A stretch of DNA of 64,000 nucleotides from Gemmatimonas sp. (GCA_013822425.1 PNKL01000003.1:62001-126000), one strand, 5' to 3'; numbered from the stretch's first letter, positions 19,047 through 28,902 are shown. Numbers and translations: made by a program. Notes: a model not told the origin generated them from the sequence alone.

Positions 19047-19537
19047 ACGCCCCGCCCGCGGTGGCCGCGGTGGCCGCGGCGGCGCGTCGTCGCCGGCGCC
19101 GCGTCGCCCTGATCGTCCTGCTGGCGGCGATCGCCGGCGGTGTGTTCCGCCAGCGAGGACCGCGAACCGACGCCGCGGGTGCCGGCGACGCCACAGCCGC
19201 GCCGGCCGTTCGTCCGGCGCGCGTCGTGCCGGACTCGGTGCGCATCAAGGTCGAGGTGATCAACGCGACGTCCACGCGCGGACTCGGCCGCCTCGCCACG
19301 GCCTGGCTGCGCGACCAGGGGTTTGACGTGGTTGGGACCGGCACCGCACCGTCAGCGGATCGGCGCGACAGCACGCTGGTGCTCGATCGCTCGGGGCATC
19401 CCGACTGGGCGAGGCTCGCCGCGGCGGCGCTGGGCGGCGCGCGCGTCGAGGCGCGCGCCGACTCGCTACGCTACGTCGACCTCACCGTGCTGATCGGCCG
19501 GTCGTGGCGGCCGCCGCCGCAGTCGCTCTACCCGTAG
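19028..19537 (+). CDS. LytR C-terminal-domain protein, membrane-anchored
   Basis: About 169 residues from a GTG at 19028, the only start that keeps the N-terminal segment; it overlaps the YqeK-like gene by 19 bp. A basic stretch (ARRRRRRVAL) and one hydrophobic helix (IVLLAAIAGGVF) anchor a periplasmic LytR_C domain, seen in VRIKVEVINATSTRGLGR and the following ATAWLRDQGFDVVG. LytR_C domains occur in envelope proteins of unclear function. The 3' end overlaps rlmN tail to tail by 72 bp. Confidence 0.75.
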   Translation: MEFRPLNAPPAVAAVAAAARRRRRRVALIVLLAAIAGGVFRQRGPRTDAAGAGDATAAPAVRPARVVPDSVRIKVEVINATSTRGLGRLATAWLRDQGFDVVGTGTAPSADRRDSTLVLDRSGHPDWARLAAAALGGARVEARADSLRYVDLTVLIGRSWRPPPQSLYP

Positions 19538-20557
19538 CTGCCCGCACGCCGCAGCGATGTCCGTGCCGCGGCTCTTTCGCACCGCGACCTCCACCCCGTG
19601 CCGCGCGAGCGCCGCCGCGAAGCGCGTGATTCCCTCAGGCGAGGTCGGCGTGTACGCGCCGGCTCCGCCGGGGTGCAGCGGAATGAGGTTCACGAACGCC
19701 CCGCAGCGCCTGGCGAGACGTGCCAACTCGGTGGCGTGTCCGGGCTGGTCGTTGACGCCACCCAGCATGACGTACTCGAATGTCACGCGCCGGCTGAACG
19801 AGGCCGCCGCGTCGATGACTTTCTCGAGCGGGAACTTGATGTTCACCGGCATCAGCATGCGGCGCAACTCGTCCGTCGGCGCGTGCACGGAGATAGCCAG
19901 GCGGAACTGCTCGGGACGCTGGGCCATGGCCTCGATGCCCGGCAGCACGCCGACGGTGGAGACCGTGATGTGGCGGGCACCGATGCCGCACCCCTTCGGG
20001 TCGTTGAGGATCGTCAGGGCGATGTTCACCGCCTTCCAGTTCATCATCGGCTCGCCCATGCCCATGAACACGATGTTCGTCGGCTTCACGGGCTCGGGCA
20101 GGAGCGCCAGTTCGCGCACCTGGCCGGCGATCTCCGACGGCACCAGGTTGCGGTAGAATCCCATCAACCCGGTGGCGCAGAAGGAGCACTGCAGGGCGCA
20201 TCCGGCCTGCGACGAGATGCAGAGCGTCACGCGATCGCCGTCGGGAATCGCCACCGTCTCGATGGTCTGCCCGTCGTGCAGGCGAAAGAGGAACTTGCGC
20301 GTGCCGTCCTTGGACCGCTGCTCGTCGGCGAGTGCGAGCCGCGGCATGCAGAACGCCTGCGCCAGCGCCGCGCGGAACGGCAGCGGCAGGTCGCTCATCG
20401 CCTGAAAGTCCGGGGCTGGCGCCGCCCAGAGGTGGCGTACCGCCTGGCTGCCGCGATAGGCGCCGACGCCACGAGCCGTCGCGAAGTCGCGCAGGCGCTG
20501 CTCGGCCTCTGCCGGCGTCAGGTCGAGCACGTTCACGGCCGTACTGCGCTCGTTCAC
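19466..20557 (-). CDS. rlmN: 23S rRNA (adenine(2503)-C(2))-methyltransferase RlmN
   Basis: A 363-residue radical SAM enzyme that methylates A2503 of 23S rRNA and A37 of some tRNAs. The [4Fe-4S] motif is CALQCSFC and the SAM site includes FMGMGEPMMN. The catalytic cysteine that forms the methylated-protein intermediate is in the C-terminal IAAACGQLR. About 20 extra residues follow, encoded antisense to the LytR_C gene; this tail is basic and proline-containing. The start overlaps the upstream membrane-protein gene by ATGA. Confidence 0.95.
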   Translation of the reverse strand: MNERSTAVNVLDLTPAEAEQRLRDFATARGVGAYRGSQAVRHLWAAPAPDFQAMSDLPLPFRAALAQAFCMPRLALADEQRSKDGTRKFLFRLHDGQTIETVAIPDGDRVTLCISSQAGCALQCSFCATGLMGFYRNLVPSEIAGQVRELALLPEPVKPTNIVFMGMGEPMMNWKAVNIALTILNDPKGCGIGARHITVSTVGVLPGIEAMAQRPEQFRLAISVHAPTDELRRMLMPVNIKFPLEKVIDAAASFSRRVTFEYVMLGGVNDQPGHATELARLARRCGAFVNLIPLHPGGAGAYTPTSPEGITRFAAALARHGVEVAVRKSRGTDIAAACGQLRVERLRRRPPRPADQHGEVDVA

Positions 20558-21453
20558 TTGACGACGGAACTGAGCGTGAACTGATAGGTGGCCGAGAGGT
20601 TGCCGCCACCCTCCTCGCGGGCCACGCCGATCACGTAGCCGCGATGGTGAAAGGCGACGCCCAGGCGGCCGCGCCAGTTCGCATGGCCGAACGCCTCGGT
20701 TCGCGCGCCGCCGATCCGTCCCTCGAGTCGCGCCCAGCGCGCGGTGGCGTACGCAAAGGCCTCGCGTGCGAGGCCGTCGACTGCCGTGTAGCTGGCGCCG
20801 ATGCGGCTCGTGCGCAGCGAGTCGCTGCCTGCGAGCCGGGCGTCGATGGCGGTGAGCATCTGGACCCGCTCGCGCCCCTGGGCGAAGGCGCTCGCGAGGA
20901 ATGTGGATGCGGCGAGCCGGACGTCGCGCGAACCCAGCCCGCGTGAGATCACGCCGACGTCCATCGAAAGCGCATGGCGCGAGATGTTGTCCGCCCGGCC
21001 ACTGCGGACGCGCACGGCGGCGCCGAGCGTCACCGGTCCCACGGCCCGTGCCGCCATCAGCGAGACAAGGGTGGTCGCGTATGGAATCTCGTCGCCGATG
21101 GACTGCGGGTCGGAGTCGGTGCGGAGCAGGTCATTCACCGAGGCATGCGCCAGTCCGATCGCGACCGTGGTGCCGTCGCGCCAGCGCGCGGCCGCGGTCG
21201 CAACCTGCGCCGTGACGGCCACGTCCACCGGGGCGTTCATCGTTCCCACGGCGAGCCGCAGCCGGCTTCCCTCGGGGACCAGGACGCTCGCCGGATTCCA
21301 CAGTCCGAACCCCGCGGTCGTGCCCAGCGCCGGCGCTTCGGTCGTGAGACCCAGCGGAAAGGTGAGCAGGTCTCGCCCGGGCACCGGCTGTGCCGCCAGC
21401 GCGTCCGGCAGGAGGATGCTGCCGAGCAACAGGAGAAGGGCGGATCGGTGCAT
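20554..21453 (-). CDS. Putative outer-membrane beta-barrel protein
   Basis: A 299-residue exported protein. The signal peptide ends near LAAQPVPGR. The mature part is rich in alternating hydrophobic and polar residues with short turns (RLRLAVGTM, VTLGAAVRVRSG, RLGVAFHHRGYVIGVA) and ends in a strand, ATYQFTLSSV. This fits an outer-membrane barrel of the PorV/UPF0164 kind. I cannot name a specific family. It is co-transcribed with rlmN. Confidence 0.55.
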   Translation of the reverse strand: MHRSALLLLLGSILLPDALAAQPVPGRDLLTFPLGLTTEAPALGTTAGFGLWNPASVLVPEGSRLRLAVGTMNAPVDVAVTAQVATAAARWRDGTTVAIGLAHASVNDLLRTDSDPQSIGDEIPYATTLVSLMAARAVGPVTLGAAVRVRSGRADNISRHALSMDVGVISRGLGSRDVRLAASTFLASAFAQGRERVQMLTAIDARLAGSDSLRTSRIGASYTAVDGLAREAFAYATARWARLEGRIGGARTEAFGHANWRGRLGVAFHHRGYVIGVAREEGGGNLSATYQFTLSSVVK

Positions 21454-21559
21454 CAGGGCAGGATACCCGCGCCGCCGGACACGGTCAAGCGCCCGGTTGC
21501 TACCACCAAGTGCCTTTCTCCGTTAGTTTTACACTGCTTATACCCCTGCGGAGAACCGG

Positions 21560-22015
21560 TTGCTCAGCGCACTGCTCCCCCCGGAGCGCATTCGCGTTCC
21601 GTTGGGCAGCCATTCACGACACGCCCTGTTCCGCGAACTCGCGGAACTCGCGCTGCCCGATGCCGCTCCAGCGACGCTGGAGGCGGTCTTTCAGGGGGTG
21701 CTTTCGCGTGAGGCCATCGCGAGCACGGCCATCGGGGACGGACTGGCCGTGCCGCACGGACGCACGAATGCCGTGGATGGCATCTGCATGTCGGCTGGCA
21801 TCGTGGAAGGGGTGGAGGACTATCAGGCGCCGGACGGCGTGCCGGTGCGCGTCTGCGTCCTGGTCGTGACGTCGGAAGGGGGAGCGGGGATGCACCTGAA
21901 GGTGCTGGCACGGTTGGCGCGCCTGATGCGCAACGACGAGTTGAAGGCCGCGCTGTCCGAGGCGACCGATGCGAACGCCTTCGCCGCCGTGCTCGCGCGC
22001 GCGGAGACGCCATGA
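21560..22015 (+). CDS. PTS EIIA-type (PtsN-like) domain protein
   Basis: A 151-residue EIIA domain of the fructose/mannitol type, starting with TTG. The phosphorylatable histidine is in GDGLAVPHGR and a second conserved histidine in GAGMHLKVLARLARL. Stand-alone proteins of this type act as regulators (nitrogen PTS) rather than in sugar uptake. No EI, HPr or EIIBC gene is in the window. It is followed by the VanZ-like gene with an ATGA overlap. Confidence 0.85.
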   Translation: MLSALLPPERIRVPLGSHSRHALFRELAELALPDAAPATLEAVFQGVLSREAIASTAIGDGLAVPHGRTNAVDGICMSAGIVEGVEDYQAPDGVPVRVCVLVVTSEGGAGMHLKVLARLARLMRNDELKAALSEATDANAFAAVLARAETP

Positions 22016-22377
22016 TCCGCAGGCGCTGGTCGTGGGTGGTGGGATGGGCGTTGTTGATCGAGGTGCTCATGCTGTGGCCGTCCCCGCCGGACGTGCCAGG
22101 GTTGCCGTGGAAGGTCGGGCTCGACAAGGTCGCGCACGCCGCGCTCTTCGGGGTGCTGGCGGTGCTCGGCGCGTGGGCGCTGGAGGAGCGCGGGCGCTCG
22201 TGGTGGCCGGCGCTGGTGGGCGCGGTTGCGTTCGGCGCCCTGACCGAGGTGCAGCAGCAGCTGATTCCCAGTCGCGCGATGGAGATGGGAGACATTCTGG
22301 CGGACGCCGCCGGGGCCGTCATCGGTCTGGCGATGTTTGCCGTGTTGGCGCCAACGCGCCGGGAGCTACGCAGTTGA
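22012..22377 (+). CDS. VanZ-like membrane protein
   Basis: A 121-residue protein with about four hydrophobic helices. Family residues DKVAHAALFGVLAV, the glutamate in TEVQQQLIPSR and GDILADAAGAVIG match the VanZ-like family. Related proteins are linked to glycopeptide resistance or envelope lipids, but most have no known function. It overlaps aspS by TTGA. Confidence 0.8.
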   Translation: MIRRRWSWVVGWALLIEVLMLWPSPPDVPGLPWKVGLDKVAHAALFGVLAVLGAWALEERGRSWWPALVGAVAFGALTEVQQQLIPSRAMEMGDILADAAGAVIGLAMFAVLAPTRRELRS

Positions 22378-24167
22378 CCGAAGGGAACGTATTCAGCACG
22401 TCGCAGCGCACACACCGGTGCGGTGACCTTCGCGCGGAGCATGCGGCCGCGGCCGTGACGCTGGGCGGGTGGGTGCACCGTTCGCGCGACCTGGGCGGAC
22501 TCGTCTTCATGGACCTGCGCGACCGCGCGGGGCTCGTGCAGGTGAGCTTCAATCCGGATTGGACGAGTGCAGCGGTGATCGCGGAGGCCGCCGCGGTGGG
22601 CGTCGAGTCGGTCGTCATCGTCGAGGGCATCGTGGAGCCGCGCCCGGCGGAGATGCGCAACCCGCAGCTCGACACGGGCGAGATCGAGGTGCGCGCGACG
22701 TCCCTCCGCGTCGTCGGCCCGGCGGTGACCCCCGCCATTCCCGTGGCGCGCGGCAAGAACGACAAGCTTCCGGCGGAAGAGCTGCGGCTTCGGCACCGCT
22801 CCCTCGACCTGCGCCGCCCGGAACTGCAGGCCAACCTGATCCTCCGGCACCGGCTGCTGCAAGTCACGCGGCAGCATCTCAGCGCGCGCGGCTTCCTCGA
22901 GCTGGAAACGCCCATCCTGACGAAGCCGACACCCGAGGGCGCGCGCGACTATCTCGTGCCGAGTCGCGTGCATCCCGGCGAGTTCTACGCGCTGCCGCAG
23001 TCGCCGCAGATCTACAAGCAGCTGTTCATGTGCAGCGGGTTCGACCGCTACTTCCAGATCGCGCGCTGCTTCCGCGACGAGGACCTGCGGCAGGACCGTC
23101 AGCCGGAGTTCACGCAGATCGACATCGAGGCGTCCTTCATCGGACGCGACGACATCATGGCGCTCTCGGAGGGCCTGATTGCCGCCCTCTGGCTCGAGGC
23201 GGGCCACGACATCGCCACGCCGTTCGAGCGCATGTCGTACGCGGATGCCATGGAGCGCTATGGCTGCGACCGGCCGGACCTTCGGTACGGACTGGAAATC
23301 GATGATTTCACCGCAGCATTCGCTCCGCTCGATTTTGTCGTGACGAAGTCGGCGATCGAGGCCGGCGGACGGGTGCGCGGCCTTCGCGTCCCCGGCGGGG
23401 CCGCGTGGAGCCGCAAGCAGGTGGATGAACTGGAGGCCGTGGCCAAGGGGGCGGGAGCCGGCGGCCTGCTGCGCATCAAGAAGTCCGACGGCAAGCTCGA
23501 CGGACCGGTGGCGAAGTTCCTGACGCCGGAGGCGGCGGAGGCGCTGGCACTGCAGGACGGCGAGCTCGCGCTCTTCGTCGCCGCAAGCGACCGGATCAGC
23601 AGTCCGGCACTGGATCGTGTCCGCCAGGAATGCGCGCGCCGGCTTGGCATCGTGGACGAGAACGCGCGGCGATTCCTCTGGGTCACGGACTTCCCGATGT
23701 TCGACCGGGATCCGGCCAGCGGCGCGCTCGCGGCGGTGCACCATCCGTTCACCGCGGCCAATCCCGACGACATGGCCGCGCATCCCGACGTGCCGGAGCA
23801 ATGGCGGGCGCTGGCGTACGACTGCGTGCTGGACGGCCTCGAACTCGGCGGCGGCTCCATCCGCACGTCCGATCCGCGCGTGCAGTCGCGGATGTTCACG
23901 CTGCTCGGCATCGGTGACGAATCCGAGCAGGAACGCCGGTTCGGCTTCCTGCTCGAGGGGCTTCGCGCCGGCGCGCCGCCGCATGGCGGCATCGCGTTCG
24001 GGTTCGACCGCATCGCGATGCTGCTTTCCAACGGCACCTCGCTGCGCGATGTGATCGCCTTTCCCAAGACGACGGCGGCGCGGGCGCTGTTCGAGAACGC
24101 GCCGAGCACCGTGCCGTCGGACGACCTGCGCCAACTGCACCTGCGGTCCACCGTGGAGGGGGAGTGA
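22374..24167 (+). CDS. aspS: Aspartyl-tRNA synthetase
   Basis: A 597-residue class IIb synthetase of the bacterial type. The TTG start lies in the VanZ stop. The N-terminal OB anticodon domain holds GGWVHRSRDLGGLVFMDLRD; motif 2 is FRDEDLRQDRQPEFTQID; the inserted GAD domain spans roughly residues 295-420; motif 3 is GGIAFGFDRIAML. The leucine in RDLGG, where enzymes that also charge tRNA-Asn usually have histidine, suggests an Asp-specific enzyme, but this is a weak inference. Confidence 0.96.
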   Translation: MTEGNVFSTSQRTHRCGDLRAEHAAAAVTLGGWVHRSRDLGGLVFMDLRDRAGLVQVSFNPDWTSAAVIAEAAAVGVESVVIVEGIVEPRPAEMRNPQLDTGEIEVRATSLRVVGPAVTPAIPVARGKNDKLPAEELRLRHRSLDLRRPELQANLILRHRLLQVTRQHLSARGFLELETPILTKPTPEGARDYLVPSRVHPGEFYALPQSPQIYKQLFMCSGFDRYFQIARCFRDEDLRQDRQPEFTQIDIEASFIGRDDIMALSEGLIAALWLEAGHDIATPFERMSYADAMERYGCDRPDLRYGLEIDDFTAAFAPLDFVVTKSAIEAGGRVRGLRVPGGAAWSRKQVDELEAVAKGAGAGGLLRIKKSDGKLDGPVAKFLTPEAAEALALQDGELALFVAASDRISSPALDRVRQECARRLGIVDENARRFLWVTDFPMFDRDPASGALAAVHHPFTAANPDDMAAHPDVPEQWRALAYDCVLDGLELGGGSIRTSDPRVQSRMFTLLGIGDESEQERRFGFLLEGLRAGAPPHGGIAFGFDRIAMLLSNGTSLRDVIAFPKTTAARALFENAPSTVPSDDLRQLHLRSTVEGE

Positions 24168-25150
24168 CGGACACGGCGGCGCGCGGGGCGACGACAGACG
24201 CGGTGGAAGCGCAGACGCGGCGGCTCTCCACTGAGGGGGCTGACCTGCTGCTGCTGGCCGGCGTGGGAGACGCCAACCTGGCGGAACTGCAGCGCATCTA
24301 CCCGGTGCGCGTGACACTGCGCGGAGACGCGATGACCATTGCGGGACCCGCCGAGGCCGTGGAGAAGGCGGCGGCCGTGGCGCAGCGCATGCTGGACGCG
24401 GCGAGGCAGCGCACCGCGCTCGACCCCGATGACGTGCTGCGCTTCTCGATGGAGGGACCGGCGACTGGAGAGGGTGCGCCGGAGCGGCTGGTGCTGCCCG
24501 GCGTGCGCAAGATCATCCAGCCGAAGACGGCGGGTCAGGCGCAGTACCTGCGCGCGCTGTTCGAGAGCGACATCGTGGTCGGCATCGGCCCGGCCGGCAC
24601 GGGCAAGACGTATCTCGCCGTCGCCGCCGCCGTGGACATGCTCTCGCGCAAGCGCGTGCGGCGCATCGTCCTGGCGCGGCCGGCCGTCGAAGCGGGCGAG
24701 TCGCTGGGCTTCCTCCCCGGCGACATGCAGGCGAAGGTGGATCCGTACCTGCGTCCGCTGTACGACGCCCTGGAAGACATGATGCCGCCGGAGCGGATGC
24801 AGCGCGCGCTCGAGACGCGCGTCATCGAGATCGCGCCGCTGGCGTACATGCGCGGCCGCACGCTGGGCGACGCATTCGTCATTCTCGACGAGGCGCAGAA
24901 CGCCACCAGCCTGCAGATGAAGATGTTTCTCACCCGGCTCGGGGTGAACTCGCGCGCGGTGATCACCGGCGACAAGACGCAGATCGACCTGCCGAACAAG
25001 GCGGACAGCGGACTCACTCAGGTGGAGCGTATCCTGCCCGGGATCGACGGCATCGCGTTCCACTATTTCACGGATGCCGACGTCATCCGGCACCGCCTCG
25101 TGCGCGAGATCGTCAAGGCGTACGCCGCCGACGCGGAGAAGGACGCGTGA
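24164..25150 (+). CDS. PhoH family ATPase
   Basis: A 328-residue PhoH-like protein starting with GTG. The N-terminal 90 residues look like a KH-type domain. The P-loop is GPAGTGKT (residues 142-149), the DEAD-like Walker B AFVILDEAQNAT and the sensor region VITGDKTQIDLP. PhoH proteins are RNA-linked ATPases. The phoH-ybeY pair is conserved in many bacteria and points to ribosome or RNA quality control. Overlaps are GTGA on both sides. Confidence 0.93.
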   Translation: MTDTAARGATTDAVEAQTRRLSTEGADLLLLAGVGDANLAELQRIYPVRVTLRGDAMTIAGPAEAVEKAAAVAQRMLDAARQRTALDPDDVLRFSMEGPATGEGAPERLVLPGVRKIIQPKTAGQAQYLRALFESDIVVGIGPAGTGKTYLAVAAAVDMLSRKRVRRIVLARPAVEAGESLGFLPGDMQAKVDPYLRPLYDALEDMMPPERMQRALETRVIEIAPLAYMRGRTLGDAFVILDEAQNATSLQMKMFLTRLGVNSRAVITGDKTQIDLPNKADSGLTQVERILPGIDGIAFHYFTDADVIRHRLVREIVKAYAADAEKDA

Positions 25151-25626
25151 AGGCTGCGCCGCGTCCTGCCGTCGTTGCGCTCCATGTCGGCGTGGCGTGC
25201 GAGGGACTGCGCCCGCCCGTCGCGGCGCGGCGCATCGCCGACGCGGCGCGCCGGGTCCTGCGCGCCGAGGGGGTGCGCGCGGCCATGCTCTCCGTCACGC
25301 TCGTCTCGCCGTCGGCCATGGCCCGGCTGAATCGCCGCCATCTGGGCCACGCGGGTGCCACGGACGTGATCTCGTTCGGCTTCACGCCGACGCCGGGCGC
25401 CGGCGTGGTGGGTGATGTCTACATCTGCCCCGACGTCGCGCGCGCCAACGCGCGAGCGGCGGGGTGCGGGGTGCGCGAAGAACTTCTTCGACTGGTGGTG
25501 CACGGGACGCTGCACGTGCTCGGCCGGGATCATCCGGCGGACCGCGCGCGGGAGTCTTCGCCCATGTGGCGCCGGCAGGAAGTCCTGCTCGCTGGCGTCC
25601 TGCGCCGTCGGGTCCGCCCCGCATGA
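25147..25626 (+). CDS. ybeY: rRNA maturation endoribonuclease YbeY
   Basis: A 159-residue metalloendoribonuclease for 16S rRNA 3'-end maturation and ribosome quality control. The zinc site is complete in VVHGTLHVLGRDHP. Preceding family residues include LNRRHLGHAGATDVISFGF. It starts with GTG overlapping the phoH stop and overlaps the CNNM gene by ATGA. The order phoH-ybeY-CNNM is widely conserved. Confidence 0.95.
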   Translation: MKAAPRPAVVALHVGVACEGLRPPVAARRIADAARRVLRAEGVRAAMLSVTLVSPSAMARLNRRHLGHAGATDVISFGFTPTPGAGVVGDVYICPDVARANARAAGCGVREELLRLVVHGTLHVLGRDHPADRARESSPMWRRQEVLLAGVLRRRVRPA

Positions 25627-26855
25627 TCGCGGCGGCCATGGCCGGACTGCTGGTGCTGGGCGCGGCGCTCTGCGCCGCAGCCGATGGCGCGCTGCTGACC
25701 ATTGACCTGGGCGAGGTGCCGGCGGACGAGCCCGTGCGCGGCATACTGGTTGACCGCGAGGCGACGCATCGCGCGCTCGCCTTTGCCCGCATTCTCATGC
25801 AGCTCGGCGCCGGCGCCGCTCTGGCCGTCTCACTGGGACCCGATGCGAACGTGGTGCTGGCGGTGGTGCTCGCCGCGGTCACGGTGACCGTGTCCGAGAG
25901 CGGCGCGCGTGCGCTTGGCGACCTGCTGGCGCTTCGCGCTCTGCGCCGCCTGTCGCCCGTGGCGCGTGCGGTGTCGGCGCTGCTTCGCCCCGTCGTCGCC
26001 TTCGGCGCGTGGTGCGACGGTGTGTTGGCGCACCTGATGCCGCGCCGGCCCGACGCCGATGCCCGCGACGCCGATGTCGAGCGCTTCCGCGAGGTGGTCG
26101 CCGCGGAGGTGGCGGACGGCAGCGCCGGGGATGCCGGACAGCGGCTGCTCACGGGGGTCTTCGCCCTTGGTGACACGCAGGTGAGGGAGATCATGGTGCC
26201 GCGGGTCGACATCGTCGGCGTCGAGCGTGATGCCCCGTGGTCCGAGGTGGTGGCGCGCGTTCGCAGTTCGCGGCACTCCCGGCTCGTGGTGTATGGTGAG
26301 GATCTCGACGAGGTCGAGGGGGTGCTGTACGCCAAGGACCTGCTGGACGCGGTGCTCGACGACGAGGAGCCGGCCGGCGGATGGCGAACGCTGGTGCGGC
26401 CGGCCTGGTTCATTCCGCACACCAACACGGTGGACGCACAGCTGCGCGACTTCCGGCTGAACCACCGCCATATCGCGCTCGTGGTCGATGAGTTCGGTGG
26501 CATCGCGGGGCTGGTGACCCTCGAGGACGTGCTCGAGGTGATCGTCGGCGACATCCGCGACGAAACCGATTCGGAGGACGAGGACCAGATCAAGCGCGAG
26601 GGGCGCGACAAGTTCTGGATTCCCGCGCACGTCAGCCTCGACACGCTCTCCGCGCTCACGAACCACGATTTCCACCACGAGGACGTGACTACCGTAGGCG
26701 GGCTCGCGTATGAACTGTTCGATGGCGTGCCGGAGCCCGGTGAGGACCTGGAGGTGCAGGGCTTCCGCGTCGTCGTCGAGCAGATGCGGGGCCGCCGCAT
26801 TGAACGCGTCTACTTCGAGCGCCTGCCCGAGGCGTCTGCCGGGGTGGATGAATGA
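25623..26855 (+). CDS. CNNM/CorC-family protein with CBS pair
   Basis: A 410-residue membrane protein. The N-terminal 150 residues form a degenerate CNNM (DUF21) transmembrane domain. A CBS pair follows (REIMVPRVDIVGVERDAPW and LVVDEFGGIAGLVTLEDVL), then a C-terminal CorC/HlyC domain (HEDVTTVGGLAYELFDGVP). Family members are linked to Mg2+/Co2+ efflux or resistance. It overlaps the next, related gene by ATGA. Confidence 0.88.
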   Translation: MIAAAMAGLLVLGAALCAAADGALLTIDLGEVPADEPVRGILVDREATHRALAFARILMQLGAGAALAVSLGPDANVVLAVVLAAVTVTVSESGARALGDLLALRALRRLSPVARAVSALLRPVVAFGAWCDGVLAHLMPRRPDADARDADVERFREVVAAEVADGSAGDAGQRLLTGVFALGDTQVREIMVPRVDIVGVERDAPWSEVVARVRSSRHSRLVVYGEDLDEVEGVLYAKDLLDAVLDDEEPAGGWRTLVRPAWFIPHTNTVDAQLRDFRLNHRHIALVVDEFGGIAGLVTLEDVLEVIVGDIRDETDSEDEDQIKREGRDKFWIPAHVSLDTLSALTNHDFHHEDVTTVGGLAYELFDGVPEPGEDLEVQGFRVVVEQMRGRRIERVYFERLPEASAGVDE

Positions 26856-27811
26856 GCCCGCTCATCCTCTTCCTCGTCTTTCTCGTGGCGTGGCTGACGG
26901 CCGCCGCCACCGCGGTGCGGTCGGTGAGCCGCATCTGGCTGCGTCACTGGGTGGAGCGCAAGCTCGCCGGCATCGCGTCGGCGGAAATCTTCGTCGCGCG
27001 GCCGCCGCGGCTCCTGCTGGCCGCGGGAACCGGGATTGCGGCGCTGACGATGACGATCGGCGTGACGGCCGTCGCCGAGGCGGAATCGGGCCTCGGGCTC
27101 GCGCGCACGCTCTTCGCCGCCGCGCTCCTGCTGCTCGTATTCGGACAATCGGTGCCGCGCGCCATCGCGCGGCGGTGGGGGATGGAACTCGTTCCCCTCC
27201 TGTTGCCGGTGCTCCACGCGCTCGGGATGCTCGTCTCGCCCGTACTGGCGCTGGCGGAGTGGGCGGCGCGCGCGCTGGCCCGTCCGGCGCCGGTCGCCCC
27301 GGATGACCCGCGCGATGCACTCGAGGACCTGCTGCGCGAGGGCGAACTCGAGGGCGTGGGTGAGGCGGACGAAAGCGCCATCATCAGCGGCGTGGTGGAG
27401 TTCGGCGTCACGCGGGTGCGCGACGTCATGACGCCGCGTGAGCGGATCATCGCGGTGGACCGGGCGCTTCCCGACGCGGACATCGCCCGCCTCGTGGCCC
27501 GCACGGCGCTGTCGCGCATTCCGGTCATCGACGGCGACCTCGACCGCGTGATCGGCATCATCCACTCATTCGACGTGCTCGAGCGTCCGTCGGCGCCGGT
27601 GGCGCGCATTCGCCGCGTGACGTTCGCCGCGCCCGACCTGCCGTGCCTCGACCTGCTGCGCACGATGCTGCGCGAGCGCCGGCACCTGGCCATCGTGCGT
27701 GATGCGTCGGGGCGCACCCTCGGCCTCGCCACGCTCGAGGATCTCGTGGAGGAGCTCGTGGGCGACATTCACGACGAGCACGACGCCGCCGCCGAGGGTG
27801 AGGGCGCATGA
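26852..27811 (+). CDS. Second CNNM/CBS-domain protein, lacking a CorC domain
   Basis: A 319-residue paralogue of the preceding gene. It has an N-terminal transmembrane part (three or four helices) and a CBS pair (VRDVMTPRERIIAVDRALP and LGLATLEDLVEELVGDIHDE). The chain stops right after the second CBS motif, so the CorC/HlyC domain of its neighbour is missing. The two probably work together, but this is inference. It overlaps meaB by ATGA. Confidence 0.82.
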   Translation: MSPLILFLVFLVAWLTAAATAVRSVSRIWLRHWVERKLAGIASAEIFVARPPRLLLAAGTGIAALTMTIGVTAVAEAESGLGLARTLFAAALLLLVFGQSVPRAIARRWGMELVPLLLPVLHALGMLVSPVLALAEWAARALARPAPVAPDDPRDALEDLLREGELEGVGEADESAIISGVVEFGVTRVRDVMTPRERIIAVDRALPDADIARLVARTALSRIPVIDGDLDRVIGIIHSFDVLERPSAPVARIRRVTFAAPDLPCLDLLRTMLRERRHLAIVRDASGRTLGLATLEDLVEELVGDIHDEHDAAAEGEGA

Positions 27812-28902
27812 GCGCGCCGCAGCTTCCCGCCGGCGCGCCGCGCGCGCTGCAGCTGCTGCTCGCGGACTTCAGCGCGGGCCGCAAGGCGGCGCTCGCTCGT
27901 GCCGTCTCGGTGGTCGAGAACGGGCGGCCGGGAGCTGACCTGCTGCTCGCGGCCATGCACTCGCGCGTCGGACGGGCTCGGAGGATCGGGCTCACCGGAC
28001 CGCCCGGGGCGGGCAAGAGCACCATTACCACGCGGCTCGCGGCGGCCATGCGCGAGCAGGGACTCACCGTCGGCATTGTCGCCGTGGACCCGACGTCCCC
28101 CTTCTCCGGCGGCGCGCTGCTCGGCGACCGCGTGCGCATGGAGGCCGTGGCGCTCGACCCGGGCGTCTTCATCCGCTCGATGGCCACCCGCGGCTCGCTC
28201 GGCGGGCTCGCCGGGACGACGCGTGAAGTGTGCGACGTGCTGGATGCGTTCGGACTGGACCGCATCATCATCGAGACGGTTGGCGTCGGGCAGAGCGAAC
28301 TGGACATCGCCCGCACGGCCGACACGTCCCTGCTGGTGCTCGTGCCCGAGGCGGGCGACTCCATCCAGACGCTGAAAGCCGGCCTGATGGAAATCGCGGA
28401 CGTCTTCGTCGTGAACAAGGCGGACCGCCCGGGCGCCGACCGCCTGCGCAACGACATCGAGCTCATGCTCGGCCTCCGCGGCGGGCAGGCGATGAAGGAC
28501 GTGCCGGCACACCACGGAGTGAACCTCCGCGCGCGCTCGGCGGCCCGCGAGGGCGAAGCGCATCCGGTGGCGGACGGTGCCGAGCGCTGGAGCCAGCCCG
28601 TGCTGCGCGCCGTGGGCACCACGGGGGAAGGACTGCCGGAGATGCTGGCCGCGCTCGAGGCGCATCATGCGTATCTTGAGCGCAGCGGCGAGCTGGACGT
28701 GCGACGTCGTGCGCGGTTGCGCGAGCGGGTCAAGGACGTCGTCCTTCAGCGGCTGGCCCGCCGGCTCTGGACCGACGCCGACACGAATGCCTGGATTGAC
28801 GCGCAGGTCGCCGACCTCGCGGCGGGACGCGCCACGCCGTACGCCGTGGCGGACGCGCTGCTCCTGCGGAGCGGCCCCCTGATGACCGGAGAGCACCGAT
28901 GA
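27808..28902 (+). CDS. meaB: MeaB/ArgK GTPase, chaperone of B12-dependent mutase
   Basis: A 364-residue G3E GTPase that guards cofactor loading of adenosylcobalamin-dependent acyl-CoA mutases. The Walker A motif is GPPGAGKST (residues 64-72), followed by [17 protein letters not shown], the switch ETVGVGQSE and the base-recognition motif VNKAD. It overlaps the mutase large subunit gene by ATGA, which supports a dedicated chaperone role. Confidence 0.94.
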   Translation: MSAPQLPAGAPRALQLLLADFSAGRKAALARAVSVVENGRPGADLLLAAMHSRVGRARRIGLTGPPGAGKSTITTRLAAAMREQGLTVGIVAVDPTSPFSGGALLGDRVRMEAVALDPGVFIRSMATRGSLGGLAGTTREVCDVLDAFGLDRIIIETVGVGQSELDIARTADTSLLVLVPEAGDSIQTLKAGLMEIADVFVVNKADRPGADRLRNDIELMLGLRGGQAMKDVPAHHGVNLRARSAAREGEAHPVADGAERWSQPVLRAVGTTGEGLPEMLAALEAHHAYLERSGELDVRRRARLRERVKDVVLQRLARRLWTDADTNAWIDAQVADLAAGRATPYAVADALLLRSGPLMTGEHR

